Source: an uncultured Clostridia bacterium
Lineage (GTDB): Bacteria > Bacillota > Clostridia > Oscillospirales > Ruminococcaceae
Reading direction: 5' to 3'
Length of the DNA: 64,000 bases
NCBI GenBank assembly: GCA_947625375.1
Contig: CANQOC010000004.1
Location: forward strand, 52,971-116,970
A program made the position numbers and the translations under genes. The notes beneath the pieces are model-generated. The model had not been told where the DNA came from, searched no databases, and was given only the letters and a program-made list of their open reading frames with translations. This document shows, in pieces, positions 1-8,130 of this stretch. Position 1 is the stretch's first letter; each line of letters starts with the position of its first letter.

Positions 1-25
1 CCGCGGAGTGTGAAGGATTTAAAAG

Positions 26-934
26 ATGTCTGACTATGATATAATCGTCATCGGCGGAGGCCCCGCCGGTCTTACGGCGGCGGTTTATGCGCGCCGAGCC
101 GGCAAAACGGTGCTGGTGCTCGAAAAAGCCGCTTTCGGCGGACAGATAACCTTTTCCCCGAAGGTCGAAAACATTCCCGGTCTTATTTCGGTCACCGGCA
201 ACGACTTCGCGGCGTCGCTCGTCGACCAGGCGATGGCGCTCGGAACCGACCTTGAGGCCGAGGAGGCCTTGGAAATCCGTACCGGGGAGAAAATCGCCGT
301 CGTGACCGACTGCGGGGAATATTCCTGCGGCGCGGTGATTGTCGCGACGGGTGCGCGGCACCGTATGCTCGGCGTCCCGGGCGAGGAAGAGCTTGTCGGC
401 GCGGGGGTGAGCTTCTGCGCGGTATGTGACGGCGCATTTTACACCGGGCGCAGAGTCGGGGTTGTCGGCGGAGGAAATTCCGCGCTTCAGGAGGCAATCC
501 TTCTGAGCGAGCTTGCCGAAAAGGTCACGGTCATACAGAATCTTGACTTTCTGACCGGTGAGGCGGCGTTGCAGGATAGTCTCTTGAAAAAGGACAACGT
601 CGAGGTGATTTTGGGGCACACCGTTTCGCGGGTCGTCGGCGACGGGTCGCTGAGGGCGGTCGTCATAAAAGACGAAGCGGGAAACGAGCGCGAGATTGAG
701 CTTGACGGCTTATTTGTCGCAATCGGGTTATTGCCGCAGAACGAGCCGTTCGGGGGCGTTATTCCGCTCGACGGCGCGGGATATGCCGACTGCGGCGAGG
801 ACTGTGAGACGCCGACGCCGGGGGTCTTTGTCGCCGGGGACTGCCGCAAAAAGCAAACGAGGCAGGTTACGACCGCCTGTGCCGACGGCGCTGTCGCGGC
901 GCTTGCGGCCTGCAGGTACATCGACAGACAGTGA
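26..934 (+). CDS. Thioredoxin reductase-like FAD oxidoreductase
   Basis: A 302-residue flavoprotein of the low-molecular-weight thioredoxin reductase family, expected to pass electrons through FAD to a redox-active disulfide. The N-terminal dinucleotide motif G10-G-G-P-A-G15 binds FAD. The disulfide is C131-A-V-C134, and a C-terminal FAD motif (GVFVAGDC) is present. The second nucleotide-binding region keeps GGGNSA, but the arginine pair that normally follows in NADPH enzymes (HRR type) is replaced by VIQNLDF. The electron donor may therefore not be NADPH, as in clostridial ferredoxin- or NADH-linked relatives. Length is normal. The start follows a GAAGGA ribosome-binding site. Family assignment is firm; donor and partner are inferred. 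It stands alone, followed by a repeat island. Confidence 0.88.
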   Translation: MSDYDIIVIGGGPAGLTAAVYARRAGKTVLVLEKAAFGGQITFSPKVENIPGLISVTGNDFAASLVDQAMALGTDLEAEEALEIRTGEKIAVVTDCGEYSCGAVIVATGARHRMLGVPGEEELVGAGVSFCAVCDGAFYTGRRVGVVGGGNSALQEAILLSELAEKVTVIQNLDFLTGEAALQDSLLKKDNVEVILGHTVSRVVGDGSLRAVVIKDEAGNEREIELDGLFVAIGLLPQNEPFGGVIPLDGAGYADCGEDCETPTPGVFVAGDCRKKQTRQVTTACADGAVAALAACRYIDRQ

Positions 935-987
935 TATCACCGAGGCCAAAGATATCACCAGATATCCCCGGTTCATTTACTATATTG

Positions 988-1024
988 AAGGCTCGCTTCC
1001 GAATGGGGGCGAGTGCTTCTTTTG
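988..1024 (+). terminator. Possible terminator after the flavoenzyme
   Basis: A short GC-rich stem (GCTCGC at 991 with GCGAG near 1009) is followed by a loose T-rich tract. The stem is only about 6 bp, so support is modest. Confidence 0.4.
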
Positions 1025-1853
1025 GGGGAGGGAGATGATGGGGTGTGGGTTAAAAGAGGGAGCGGAGCGGGGGCGATTGTAGCGCACTGCCGCTTTTCTA
1101 AAAGGAATTCGCTGGCGCGAAATTAAAAAGCACTGCGTGCCACCGTCTTGTAAAAGGTATTCGCTTCGCTCATACTATCTTTAGTCACCCCTCCCCGGCC
1201 CTCCCCTCGAGGGGAGGGAGTTGTGAGGATACTTGCGCGGGTTTTAGAAAAATAGAGGAACGCCACTGCTACCGTGAAAAGGTATTCGCTTCGCTCATAC
1301 TATTTTTAGCCTCCTTTCCCCCTGTCCCCCTTTCCACATGGAAAGTGGGAACGCATCGCTTCGGCTTCTGCTCCTGCGGCGCAGCCAAGGTCGACCAAAA
1401 GTCGACCTAAACGAAAAGAGCAGGAAAACCCGCACGGGATTTTCCTGCTGCTTTCGTTTGCGCGCGAAGCGCGCCGGCTGCGCCCTCCGTCGTTTGCACC
1501 GTAGAAAGCGGAGTGATGTAAAACCCCTCCCCGTCGGGGAGGGGCAGGGGTGGGGGAACAGGCAAAACGCGTCACCTTGGCGGTGACGCGTTTTGCCGTC
1601 CGCCAACGGCGGACTCCTTAATTAGCGATGTACAACGCAGTCGCAAATTTCCCCCGCCGTTAGGCGGCATCAAAAGTTTGGCAACGCAACCCCCCTCCCA
1701 TGTGGGAGGGGGTTGGGGGTGGGAGTCTAAAAATGGCATGAGCGTAGCAAATACCTTATATCAAAGCGTGTCGCCGCTATTCGCTCAATTCTTTAGTTCC
1801 TAGTCTCTATCCCCCAGCACCGCCGGCGGATTTGAGGTCTGTGTGATATGTCA
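1025..1853. repeat. Gene-free repeat island 1
   Basis: No convincing gene. It holds two forward copies of the R1 box (GG-A/T-ATTCGCTTCGCTCAT type) at about 1156 and 1281 and one inverted copy near 1740, each joined to C-rich runs and palindromes (CTCCCCTCGAGGGGAG near 1203; CCTTTCCACATGGAAAG near 1328; CCTCCCATGTGGGAGG near 1693). It also holds the first cloverleaf element (1378-1484) and a hairpin with arms CGTCACC and GGTGACG near 1569. Short open frames here are frames through repeats. Confidence 0.8.
1378..1484. repeat. Cloverleaf repeat, copy A
   Basis: The outer stem GGCGCAGCC (1378-1386) pairs perfectly with GGCTGCGCC (1476-1484). Inside are three hairpins: AGGTCGAC/GTCGACCT (1388-1395/1401-1408); a long central hairpin running from AAACGAAA (1409) through AGCAGGAAAA to TTTTCCTGCT and TTTCGTTT (ending 1459); and GCGCGC-GAA-GCGCGC (1460-1474). 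Four other copies in this window share the architecture with different stem sequences. Confidence 0.85.
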
Positions 1854-3293
1854 TCAAACGGCGATGAAGAACTTGACGAGGAAGATGGCGGAGATGACGA
1901 GGGTGAACCACGAAACGTCCTTAATCTTGCCGGTGCAGAGCTTGATGACCGAGTAGGTGATGAGGCCGAGGCCGATGCCGTGTCCGATAGAGCCCGAAAT
2001 CGGCATCGCAAGAAGCATGATGAACACAGGGGCGGCGATGGAGATATCCGAAAGGTCGATATTCTTAAGACCGCCGAGCATCAGGATACCGACATAAATC
2101 AGAGCCGCAGAGGTGGCCGCTGCGGGGATAATGGCGGCTATCGGACTGATGAACATGCAGGCGAGGAAGAGAACGCCGGTTGTGAGTGCGGTAAGACCGG
2201 TTCTGCCGCCCGCCTCAACGCCCGAGGCAGACTCGACGAAGGTGGTGACGGTAGAGGTACCGGTGCAGGCGCCGACTACAGTGCCGACAGCGTCGGAGAG
2301 AAGGGTCTCGCGCATCTGCGGCATATTGCCCTCCTTGTCGACCATTCCGGCGCGGTTCGCGGTCGCGATGACTGTGCCGATGGTGTCAAACATGTCGATG
2401 ATGCAGAAGGTTACAACAAGAATGATGACCGTTCCCCAGCCAATCGAGAAGAGGGTCGAGAAATCAAACTTAAAGAGAGTCGTTTTTGCCATGTCGCCGA
2501 ACGGGGGCAGCCAGCTTGCGGTCGCAAGAGAGGCAAACGGGTTGGTGCCGAGAATAAACTGTCCAATCCAGTTGATGACCGAAGCGGCAAGCATGCCGAT
2601 AAGTACGGCGCCCTTTACTTTATAGTGCGCAAGAATGATAATCGCGAATAGGCCGATGAACATAGTCACGACCGTAAGGACCATAGTCGGCCAGTAGTCG
2701 CCGAGAGCTTCCTTTGCCGAGCTTGCGGCAAGGGCGCCGAAGAAGTCGCGCATGACGTAGTGCTCGCTCGATGCGCCGACGCCGGCGTTGGAGCCGAAGC
2801 CGATGTTCATAAGCATAAGACCGATGCCGGGGCCGATGCCGAGACGGACGCCGAGAGGTATTGCCTCGACAATCTTCTGTCTGATGTTAAAAACAGAAAG
2901 CAGAAGGAAGATAACGCCTTCAATAAGAATGATGCAGAGACCCGCCTGAAGTCCCGCAAGGTAGGAGCAGCCTGCTGCGCCCGCAATCTGTGCGATTACG
3001 ACGGCAAAGTATGAGTTGAGGCCCATTCCGGGGGCAAGCGCAAACGGCTTGTTTGCGAGAAACGCCATGCAGAACATCGCAATCGCAGACGCAAGACAGG
3101 TCGCCATAAAGACGCCGTTCCACGCTGCGGTACCGTCTTCACCGAAGCCGCCGAAGGCTCCCTGTCCGAAGCCGACAATGAGGTTCGGGTTCAGGGCGAT
3201 GATGTAAGCCATCGTCATGAAGGTGGTCAAGCCGGCAACGATTTCGGTTCTCACATTGGTACCGTTTTCCTTGAGCTTGAAAACTTTTTCCAT
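1854..3293 (-). CDS. NCS2-family purine (xanthine/adenine/guanine-type) permease
   Basis: An integral membrane nucleobase transporter of the AzgA/PbuG branch of the NCS2 family, expected to import hypoxanthine, guanine or adenine by proton symport. It begins with a short amphipathic stretch followed by TEIVAGLTTFMTMAYI, typical of the branch, and carries about 12-13 hydrophobic segments plus the conserved CTGTSTVTTFVESASG region that contributes to the substrate site. The chosen ATG lies nine bases after AAAGGA; a TTG three codons upstream would have almost no spacing. The 479-residue product is slightly longer than usual for the branch. It is a single-gene unit with a promoter-like sequence upstream. 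The exact purine cannot be told from sequence. Confidence 0.9.
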   Translation of the reverse strand: MEKVFKLKENGTNVRTEIVAGLTTFMTMAYIIALNPNLIVGFGQGAFGGFGEDGTAAWNGVFMATCLASAIAMFCMAFLANKPFALAPGMGLNSYFAVVIAQIAGAAGCSYLAGLQAGLCIILIEGVIFLLLSVFNIRQKIVEAIPLGVRLGIGPGIGLMLMNIGFGSNAGVGASSEHYVMRDFFGALAASSAKEALGDYWPTMVLTVVTMFIGLFAIIILAHYKVKGAVLIGMLAASVINWIGQFILGTNPFASLATASWLPPFGDMAKTTLFKFDFSTLFSIGWGTVIILVVTFCIIDMFDTIGTVIATANRAGMVDKEGNMPQMRETLLSDAVGTVVGACTGTSTVTTFVESASGVEAGGRTGLTALTTGVLFLACMFISPIAAIIPAAATSAALIYVGILMLGGLKNIDLSDISIAAPVFIMLLAMPISGSIGHGIGLGLITYSVIKLCTGKIKDVSWFTLVISAIFLVKFFIAV

Positions 3294-3385
3294 TTTTGTC
3301 AATCCTTTCTTTTGCGCGGAGCGTGAATCAAATCCGCATTTTCGCTTTTCGGGGAAAAACTCCCCTAAAATAAAAGCATATGTAT

Positions 3386-3414
3386 ATGGTACTCCTATTT
3401 CCGAAAATTGTCAA
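3386..3414 (-). promoter_or_regulatory. Weak promoter for purine permease
   Basis: Minus-strand TTGACA (3409-3414), a 17-base spacer and TACCAT (3386-3391). The -35 is perfect and the -10 poor. A small GGGGA/TCCCC hairpin lies between it and the gene. I did not find a purine riboswitch core. Confidence 0.35.
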
Positions 3415-3490
3415 CCTAATTTGACGTTTTTATATCACAAAAATTTAATATAAAAACTGATAATTTTGCCGAATCCCGGGAAAAATCATC

Positions 3491-3514
3491 AAAAAACCGC
3501 CGGAAAACCGGCGG
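3491..3514 (-). terminator. Rho-independent terminator of deacetylase gene
   Basis: On the minus strand CCGCCGG-TTTT-CCGGCGG is followed by six Ts (3491-3496), 18 bases after the stop codon. Confidence 0.9.
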
Positions 3515-3531
3515 CATATATATAATCGCTG

Positions 3532-4569
3532 TCAGAAATCACAGCCGAAGGTGTACCCTTGTGCAATCATCTCGTCGATAAAATCGCCGAGTATTCCCGC
3601 GTTCGTCTCGGAGACGGAGTGGAGCAGGTAGATGGCTCCCGGATGCGCGCGCTCAATAAGCTTTTGAAGAGCGGCTTCGGGCTCGGGTTGGTTATCCGTG
3701 TCCCAGTCGGCATAGGCAAAACTCCAGAGCACCGTTTTATATCCGAGGTCGCCGGTCACCGCGAGGCTTTGTTCGGAATACTCCCCCTTCGGCGGGCGGA
3801 ACAGAGTCATCTGTATGCCGAAATTTTCGAGCATATAGGAGTGAAGCTCCATTATCTCGGAGGTCATATCTTCAACGGAAAGCTCGGGCATTGAATAGTG
3901 GTTCACGGAGTGTGAGCCGACGGTATGACCCTCTTCAATCATTCGGCGGACAAGCTCGGGCTGCCGCTCGGCATAGTCTCCGACGACAAAAAACGTCGCT
4001 TTTACGCCCTTTTCCTTTAATACGTCGAGGATTTTTCCGGTGAAGCCGTTTTCATAGCCTTGGTCAAAGGTCAGGTTTATGACCTTTTCGTCGGGGGAAT
4101 TGATTGCGGTCGCACAGTATTGCTGATAGCTGTTGTTAAAGTCAACCGCACCCCGCGGGCGGTTAAGGTCGTCGAAATGGACGCCCTGTCCGTAGCCGTG
4201 GGATTCGGTGTCGAGTGCGGAATAATCGCGCTCGGGCGTCACGGTTGAAAGCGGTTCGACCGCGTCGCCGATGTCGCTTATTTCCTCGGTGTCCGGCAGC
4301 GGTTCGGTGTCAGTCTCGGACGAAACGTCCGGCGGGAGCGTCGGGAGCGTTTGCGTCTCGGAGGAAGAGAGCGACGTTTCGGGGAGGGTTATCGGAGATG
4401 ACGAAGACGTCGGCGAAGAATCATCGCCGAAAAATTCGGACTCGGTCACGCCGGTATATCGTGCCCCGTCGCGATAGAGGTCGCCGCTGTCGGGCGAAGA
4501 GCATCCGCACAAAGACGGGCTCAGGACCGCGGCGGCAAGGATTGGCAGGAAGTATTTTGCAGTTTTCAT
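3532..4569 (-). CDS. PdaA-like polysaccharide deacetylase lipoprotein
   Basis: A 345-residue exported lipoprotein with a NodB-type deacetylase domain, expected to remove N-acetyl groups from peptidoglycan muramic acid outside the membrane. The signal peptide ends in the lipobox L20-C-G-C23. Residues 30-130 form a Ser/Thr/Glu/Pro-rich linker, and the catalytic domain covers about 160-345. The motif usually written TFDDG is T-F-D169-Q170-G-Y, closest to the TFDNGYE form of PdaA enzymes that make muramic delta-lactam in spore cortex. The metal-binding H220-S-V-N-H224, the RPPKGEYSE motif and the LLHS motif are present. If the PdaA reading is right it implies a spore former, but no sporulation genes adjoin it. 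It is monocistronic with its own terminator. Confidence 0.87.
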   Translation of the reverse strand: MKTAKYFLPILAAAVLSPSLCGCSSPDSGDLYRDGARYTGVTESEFFGDDSSPTSSSSPITLPETSLSSSETQTLPTLPPDVSSETDTEPLPDTEEISDIGDAVEPLSTVTPERDYSALDTESHGYGQGVHFDDLNRPRGAVDFNNSYQQYCATAINSPDEKVINLTFDQGYENGFTGKILDVLKEKGVKATFFVVGDYAERQPELVRRMIEEGHTVGSHSVNHYSMPELSVEDMTSEIMELHSYMLENFGIQMTLFRPPKGEYSEQSLAVTGDLGYKTVLWSFAYADWDTDNQPEPEAALQKLIERAHPGAIYLLHSVSETNAGILGDFIDEMIAQGYTFGCDF

Positions 4570-4786
4570 GGCAGACTCCTTTTAATGCGTCAGTCAGCAT
4601 TGCCGCGGCTGACGCGCGTTTTGGTCGGGTGTCCGCGGACAATTCCGCGCCCATGCTTAATATGTGCAGTAATGCGTCAAAAATCTGAGGTAAATATTGA
4701 ATGTTCGGATTTTTTGACGATTTTTGTCGATATTTATATTATAAGGGATTGAGGGGGAGATGTCAATGAGGAAGTGTTGAGGAGGC
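4570..4786. other. Gene-free spacer upstream of deacetylase
   Basis: AT-rich spacer. A clear minus-strand promoter for the deacetylase was not found; the only good -35/-10 pair here (4714-4742) points the other way, into the repeat island. Confidence 0.5.
4714..4742 (+). promoter_or_regulatory. Orphan promoter-like sequence facing repeat island
   Basis: TTGACG, a 17-base spacer and TATTAT on the plus strand with no gene downstream for almost 4 kb. It may drive a non-coding transcript through the repeats or be chance in AT-rich DNA. Confidence 0.35.
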
Positions 4787-4894
4787 GTGTCACATCCGCC
4801 CACATTTAAGTCCAAAACAGTTAATGGAAAGCAATTAGCAGTGGCGAATCATCAACATAAATTTTTTTATAATGCGGTCGTTTGGGACACTCCC
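4787..4894. repeat. R4 repeat module, copy 1
   Basis: A module of about 108 nt starting GTGTCACATCCGCCC and ending GGGACACTCCC, with short inverted ends (GTGTC/GACAC). A second copy with the same blocks in the same order lies at 50358-50463. Confidence 0.7.
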
Positions 4895-4903
4895 ATATTG
4901 AGC

Positions 4904-5033
4904 GATGCGGCCTAAGCGGCCACATCAGAAGACAGAAGTTAGAAGTCAGAGGTCAGAATTTAGAGGTGTCGCCTTCGGCGGCGTTTTTAAATACTGCAAA
5001 TAATGCGTGCGGAATGGACACTCACGTATTGAG
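4904..5033. repeat. R5 repeat: GGCC palindrome plus heptamer tract plus tail
   Basis: An imperfect palindrome (GATGCGGCC-taag-CGGCCACATC) is followed by degenerate 7-bp units (TCAGAAG, TTAGAAG, TCAGAGG), then a GTCGCC-ttc-GGCG hairpin and a conserved tail ending GGAATGGACACTC. Related copies lie at 18662, 27299 (inverted) and 50233. Confidence 0.7.
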
Positions 5034-5626
5034 GAAGTGGAAATGAGATTGGCGGGAGAGGGTGGAAAGTGGTTAAAGAAAAACGGCAGGAAGATATGAG
5101 GGTTTGGAGATTGGCGCGATGGCAAAAAACGTGTAGCGGTGCACCTTGTAAAAAGGAGTCCGCCGAGGGCGGACGGGATTTGGAATAGCTAACATCGTAA
5201 GGACACTTGTGTGCGTTAAAATATAAAAGAGCGGCGGCGCACTGGCGTTTAAAGGGAATTCGCTTGTATATTTGTAGCAAAGCAATGCGCTGCCACTGCG
5301 CTGTAAAAGGTATTCGCTGCGCGAATGCTATCTTAGTCACCCTACCCCGGCCCTCCCCTCGAGGGGAGGGAGTTGTGAGGATACTTGCGCGGGTATATTA
5401 AAAGCATGAGCAGCGCCGCACCTTTCTAAAAGGAATTCGCTACGCTCATGCTATTTTTAGACTCCCACCCCCTGCCCCCTCCCACATGGGAGGGGGTTAT
5501 GCGTCACTAAGGTTCGAGAGCCGTTAGCGCGGGGGAAATTTGCAAAGTCGCCACACGTCGCTTAAAAGGAGTCCGCCTGACGGCGAACGGCTTATCACGT
5601 CACCTTGGCGGTGGCATGCTCTCTTT

Positions 5627-5755
5627 CTTCCACACCCCAGTCCCCCTCTCCCTCAGTGAGAGAGAGGAGGTTCCACCCCACACCCGGCCGTTCACGTTCG
5701 TGAACGGCGCGACCACTCCCCTCGAGGGGAGTGGTACTTGGCAAGGAGGACACTT
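5627..5755. repeat. Long shared repeat segment, copy 1
   Basis: Almost identical over about 105 nt to 53052-53178. It contains a CTCTCCCTCAGTGAGAGAG hairpin, a GTTCACG-ttc-CGTGAAC hairpin and ACTCCCCTCGAGGGGAGT. A partial third copy ends the window (63823-63886). The high identity argues for recent duplication or gene conversion. Confidence 0.8.
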
Positions 5756-6078
5756 GCGAGCGCTAAGGGTAACTTGCAGAGGTGCAGCTCTTCCATAATA
5801 AGGAATTCGCTGGCGCTCATGCTATTTTCAGACTCCTACCTGTCACAAACCCGACAAAAAGTCGGTGTGAGCGAAGCGAAACACACAACGACGCTCACTA
5901 AAAGTATTAGTTATATCCAAAGTATATTGCGTCGTTTGCCTCCCACATGGGAGGGGGTCTGCGTTGCCAAAGTTTGGAGAGCCGCCTTACGGCGGGGGAA
6001 ATTAAGCAGCAACCCATCTTTTTCAAAGCAGCTCCTTGCGCTTCTGACATCTGACTATCTCACTTCTGTTCTCTGGGA

Positions 6079-6161
6079 GCATACGCTTGTTTTATCTGTG
6101 AACGCGAGCAATCAATCGTTTACGATTGCGAAGCGTGAACAGCTATAAAACAGGCTTATGC
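6079..6161. repeat. 83-nt imperfect palindrome directly before cloverleaf B
   Basis: Begins GCATACGCTTGTTTTAT and ends with its imperfect complement (ATAAAACAGGCTTATGC), with inner arms around GCAATC/GATTGC. The same 83-nt arrangement precedes cloverleaf copy C at 8048-8130, so the two form a composite of about 190 nt. Confidence 0.75.
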
Positions 6162-6162
6162 A

Positions 6163-6266
6163 CGCAGCCGGCGCGCTTCGCGCGCTAACGAAAAAAAGCA
6201 GGAAAACCGCTTGCGGGTTTTCCTGCTCTTTTTCGTTTCGGCAGCCTCCGGCTGCCGCGGACTGCG
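6163..6266. repeat. Cloverleaf repeat, copy B
   Basis: The outer stem CGCAGCC/GG-a-CTGCG has one bulged A. The side hairpins are GCGCGC-TTC-GCGCGC (6171-6185) and CGGCAGCC-tcc-GGCTGCCG (6239-6257). The central hairpin begins AACGAAAAA and pairs AGCAGGAAAACC with GGTTTTCCTGCT around GCTTGC. The order of side arms is reversed relative to copies A, C and D. Confidence 0.85.
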
Positions 6267-6612
6267 CCCTCGTAGGAGCTGAAGCCGGAGCTATGCGTTA
6301 CCCCTTTCCATGTGGAAAGGGGGACAGGGGGATAGGAGTCTAAAATAACATGAGCGCCAGCGAATTCCTTTTTGCAAGGCAGTGCGGTGCCGCTCCGCTT
6401 CGGGCGCAATCGGTGCGGGGCAGTTAAATATAAATGCCATCGCGCACGGAGGTGGGTCACGGCGTGGGGCACGGGGCCCGGATATGTAGGGTATGACGAG
6501 CGCAAGGGCGGAATGGCGGGGTCGGCGCGCCATAAATCCATATTGCACTTTGTGCGGGACGGAACTGTCACAAACCGCGTCCGAGTATAATGTGAACGCC
6601 AGTGGCGGGCAG

Positions 6613-7797
6613 TCACCCGCGTTCTGCGTCTCCCCTCTTCCTACGCGCCGAGCCGAGAAGCATGATGAACGGGAAGACGGAGGCGGCGAGGAGTCCGGCT
6701 TTCAGGCTTCCGCCGGAGGCGGCGGAGACGAGTCCGACGGCGGTCGGGCCGCCGGTACAGCCGAGGTCGCCGGCGAGCGCCAGCATCGCGAAGAGCGCCG
6801 TCCCGCCCTTGGGGAGACTTGCCGAAGCGAGGCTGAATACGCCCGGCCACATTATCCCGACCGCGAAGCCGCAGATTCCGCAGCCGAGCAGCGACAGCAC
6901 CGGTATGCCGGACAGCGAGGCAATCAGGTATCCGCAGAGGCAGAGCGCGGAGCTGTAGAAAATGAATCTTCTGATGTTGATTCGGTCGCCGAAGCGGGCG
7001 TAGACCGTGCGGGCGGCGCCCATCAGCAGCGCGAATGCACAGGGTCCGGCGAGGTCGCCGACCGACTTGGATATCCCGAGAGACGCCTCGGCAAACGCCG
7101 ACGCCCACTGGCTCATAGCGAGCTCGCTTGCACCCGCGGCAAACATCATCATCAAAAACAGCAGAAAAGCGCGGCTTTTAAACAGCTCGGACAGCTTCAT
7201 ACTCTCTTCCTTTTCGGTGAGACGGTAGATTGGCACGCGGGTGAAGAAAAACGCGTTGAAGAGCGGCACAATCGCCCAGAGCCAGCAGAGAATCCGCCAG
7301 TTTTCGCGTCCGAAGACCGCCATGAAGACGGTCGAGAGGAGAACAACCGCGACGACTCCCCAGCAGTAGAACGAGTGCAAAAGGCTCATCGCGGCGGCCT
7401 TGTTGTCCGAGGGACATGCCTCTATAATCGGACTGACGAGCACCTCGAGGAGTCCCCCGCCGAGCGCGTATAGTATGACAGAGATAATCAGTCCCAAAAA
7501 CGGCGACGGGAGGATATCGGGCAGGACCGCCATTCCGACAAGGCCGGCGGCCGCGAAGAAATGAGCCGCGACGGCACAGGTCCGGTAGCCGATTTTATCG
7601 ACAAAAAAGGCGGACAGCAGATCGACGCAGAGCTGTACCGCGAAGTTTGCGGTCGTCAGAAACGTGACGGTCGAGAGGCTGACCCAGCCGTTTCCGATAA
7701 AGGTTATGAAGAGAAGCGGGGCGAGGTTGTTGACTATCCCCTGCGTGATATATCCGATATAACAGGCGGCGGCCGTCAGTTTTGCGGGATTTTTCAT
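6613..7797 (-). CDS. Major facilitator superfamily transporter
   Basis: A 394-residue membrane protein with about 12 predicted hydrophobic segments in two halves around a charged central loop (RLTEKEESMKLSELFKSR, about residues 200-217), the usual MFS layout. It resembles FucP-like sugar or uncharacterised Bacillota MFS carriers (N-terminus YIGYITQGIVNNLAPLL), but the substrate cannot be inferred. It starts 54 bases beyond the 3' end of tRNA-Arg on the same strand, with the tRNA terminator in between, so it either has an unseen promoter or is fed by readthrough. The ribosome-binding site GGAGG precedes the ATG. Confidence 0.85.
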   Translation of the reverse strand: MKNPAKLTAAACYIGYITQGIVNNLAPLLFITFIGNGWVSLSTVTFLTTANFAVQLCVDLLSAFFVDKIGYRTCAVAAHFFAAAGLVGMAVLPDILPSPFLGLIISVILYALGGGLLEVLVSPIIEACPSDNKAAAMSLLHSFYCWGVVAVVLLSTVFMAVFGRENWRILCWLWAIVPLFNAFFFTRVPIYRLTEKEESMKLSELFKSRAFLLFLMMMFAAGASELAMSQWASAFAEASLGISKSVGDLAGPCAFALLMGAARTVYARFGDRINIRRFIFYSSALCLCGYLIASLSGIPVLSLLGCGICGFAVGIMWPGVFSLASASLPKGGTALFAMLALAGDLGCTGGPTAVGLVSAASGGSLKAGLLAASVFPFIMLLGSARRKRGDAERG

Positions 7798-7810
7798 AGC
7801 GATTCCTCCA

Positions 7811-7848
7811 AAACAAAAGCGGTCGGGCGGGAAATCCGCGCTGACCGC
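7811..7848 (-). terminator. Terminator between tRNA-Arg and MFS gene
   Basis: Minus-strand GCGGTC...GACCGC stem with an inner GCGG/CCGC extension, followed by TTTTGTTTT. Confidence 0.8.
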
Positions 7849-7851
7849 ATT

Positions 7852-7927
7852 TGGCGCGCCCGGGGAGATTCGAACTCTCGACCTACCGGTTCGTAGCCGG
7901 GCACTCTATCCACTGAGCTACGGGCGC
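7852..7927 (-). tRNA. tRNA-Arg (anticodon ACG)
   Basis: A 76-nt cloverleaf on the minus strand. Acceptor GCGCCCG (7927-7921) pairs with CGGGCGC, followed by discriminator G and an encoded CCA. The D arm carries AGCTCAGTGGATAGAGT, the anticodon loop reads CTACGAA, and the T loop is TTCGAAT. The T stem GAGAG/CTCCC has one A-C mismatch, slightly unusual but tolerable. The A at position 34 is expected to become inosine and read CGU, CGC and CGA codons. Confidence 0.95.
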
Positions 7928-7941
7928 ATCCACAATTAGGT

Positions 7942-7970
7942 ATGTTACCACAAAACGACGGAGTTGTCAA
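7942..7970 (-). promoter_or_regulatory. tRNA-Arg promoter
   Basis: TTGACA, a 17-base spacer and TAACAT on the minus strand, 15 bases before the mature tRNA 5' end. Confidence 0.85.
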
Positions 7971-8047
7971 GCGATTGGAGGAAAAAATTTAAAAAATGTT
8001 GGGAGGGGTTCATTTTGATTCCGACATCCGGCTTCTGCTCTTCGACA

Positions 8048-8130
8048 GCATACGCTTTTTTTATCTGTGAGCGCAGCAATCCAACCGTTCTCGATTGCGA
8101 AGCGTGAGCAGCTATAAAACAAGCTTATGC
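8048..8130. repeat. 83-nt imperfect palindrome directly before cloverleaf C
   Basis: Second copy of the palindrome at 6079-6161, again abutting a cloverleaf element. The arms are GCATACGCTT.../...AAGCTTATGC. The rest of the 7971-8442 gap holds cloverleaf C and no gene. Confidence 0.75.

Larger units (their letters stand above)
5034..6612. repeat. Gene-free repeat island 2
   Basis: About 1.6 kb without a convincing gene. R1 boxes lie near 5309, 5432, 5803 and (inverted) 6349, with alternative palindromes CTCCCCTCGAGGGGAG near 5355, CCCTCCCACATGGGAGGG near 5481 and CCTTTCCATGTGGAAAGG near 6302. It also holds AGTCCGCC/GGCGGAC-type hairpins (5157, 5570), the shared segment 5627-5755, a 7-bp tract near 6030, a long palindrome (6079-6161) and cloverleaf copy B. 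Open frames here run through the repeats in several frames and show no family features. Confidence 0.75.

Noticed and set aside
1378..1484. Cloverleaf elements as tRNA genes or simple terminators
   Set aside because: The outer stem lacks a CCA end and the arms do not match D, anticodon or T arms; the central hairpin has no consistent T-run and the elements are not placed regularly after genes.
1848..2651. Long plus-strand open frame opposite the purine permease
   Set aside because: It is the antisense of a clear NCS2 permease; its composition (Asp/Glu/Arg-rich) is an artefact of reading a GC-rich gene backwards.
3294..3480. Purine riboswitch upstream of the NCS2 permease
   Set aside because: The TATA...CTAC-type junction and loop sequences of the purine aptamer are not present; only a promoter-like pair and a short hairpin are seen.
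4904..5033. CRISPR array or similar spaced repeats
   Set aside because: Repeats are tandem or irregular, without unique spacers of constant length, and no cas genes are present.
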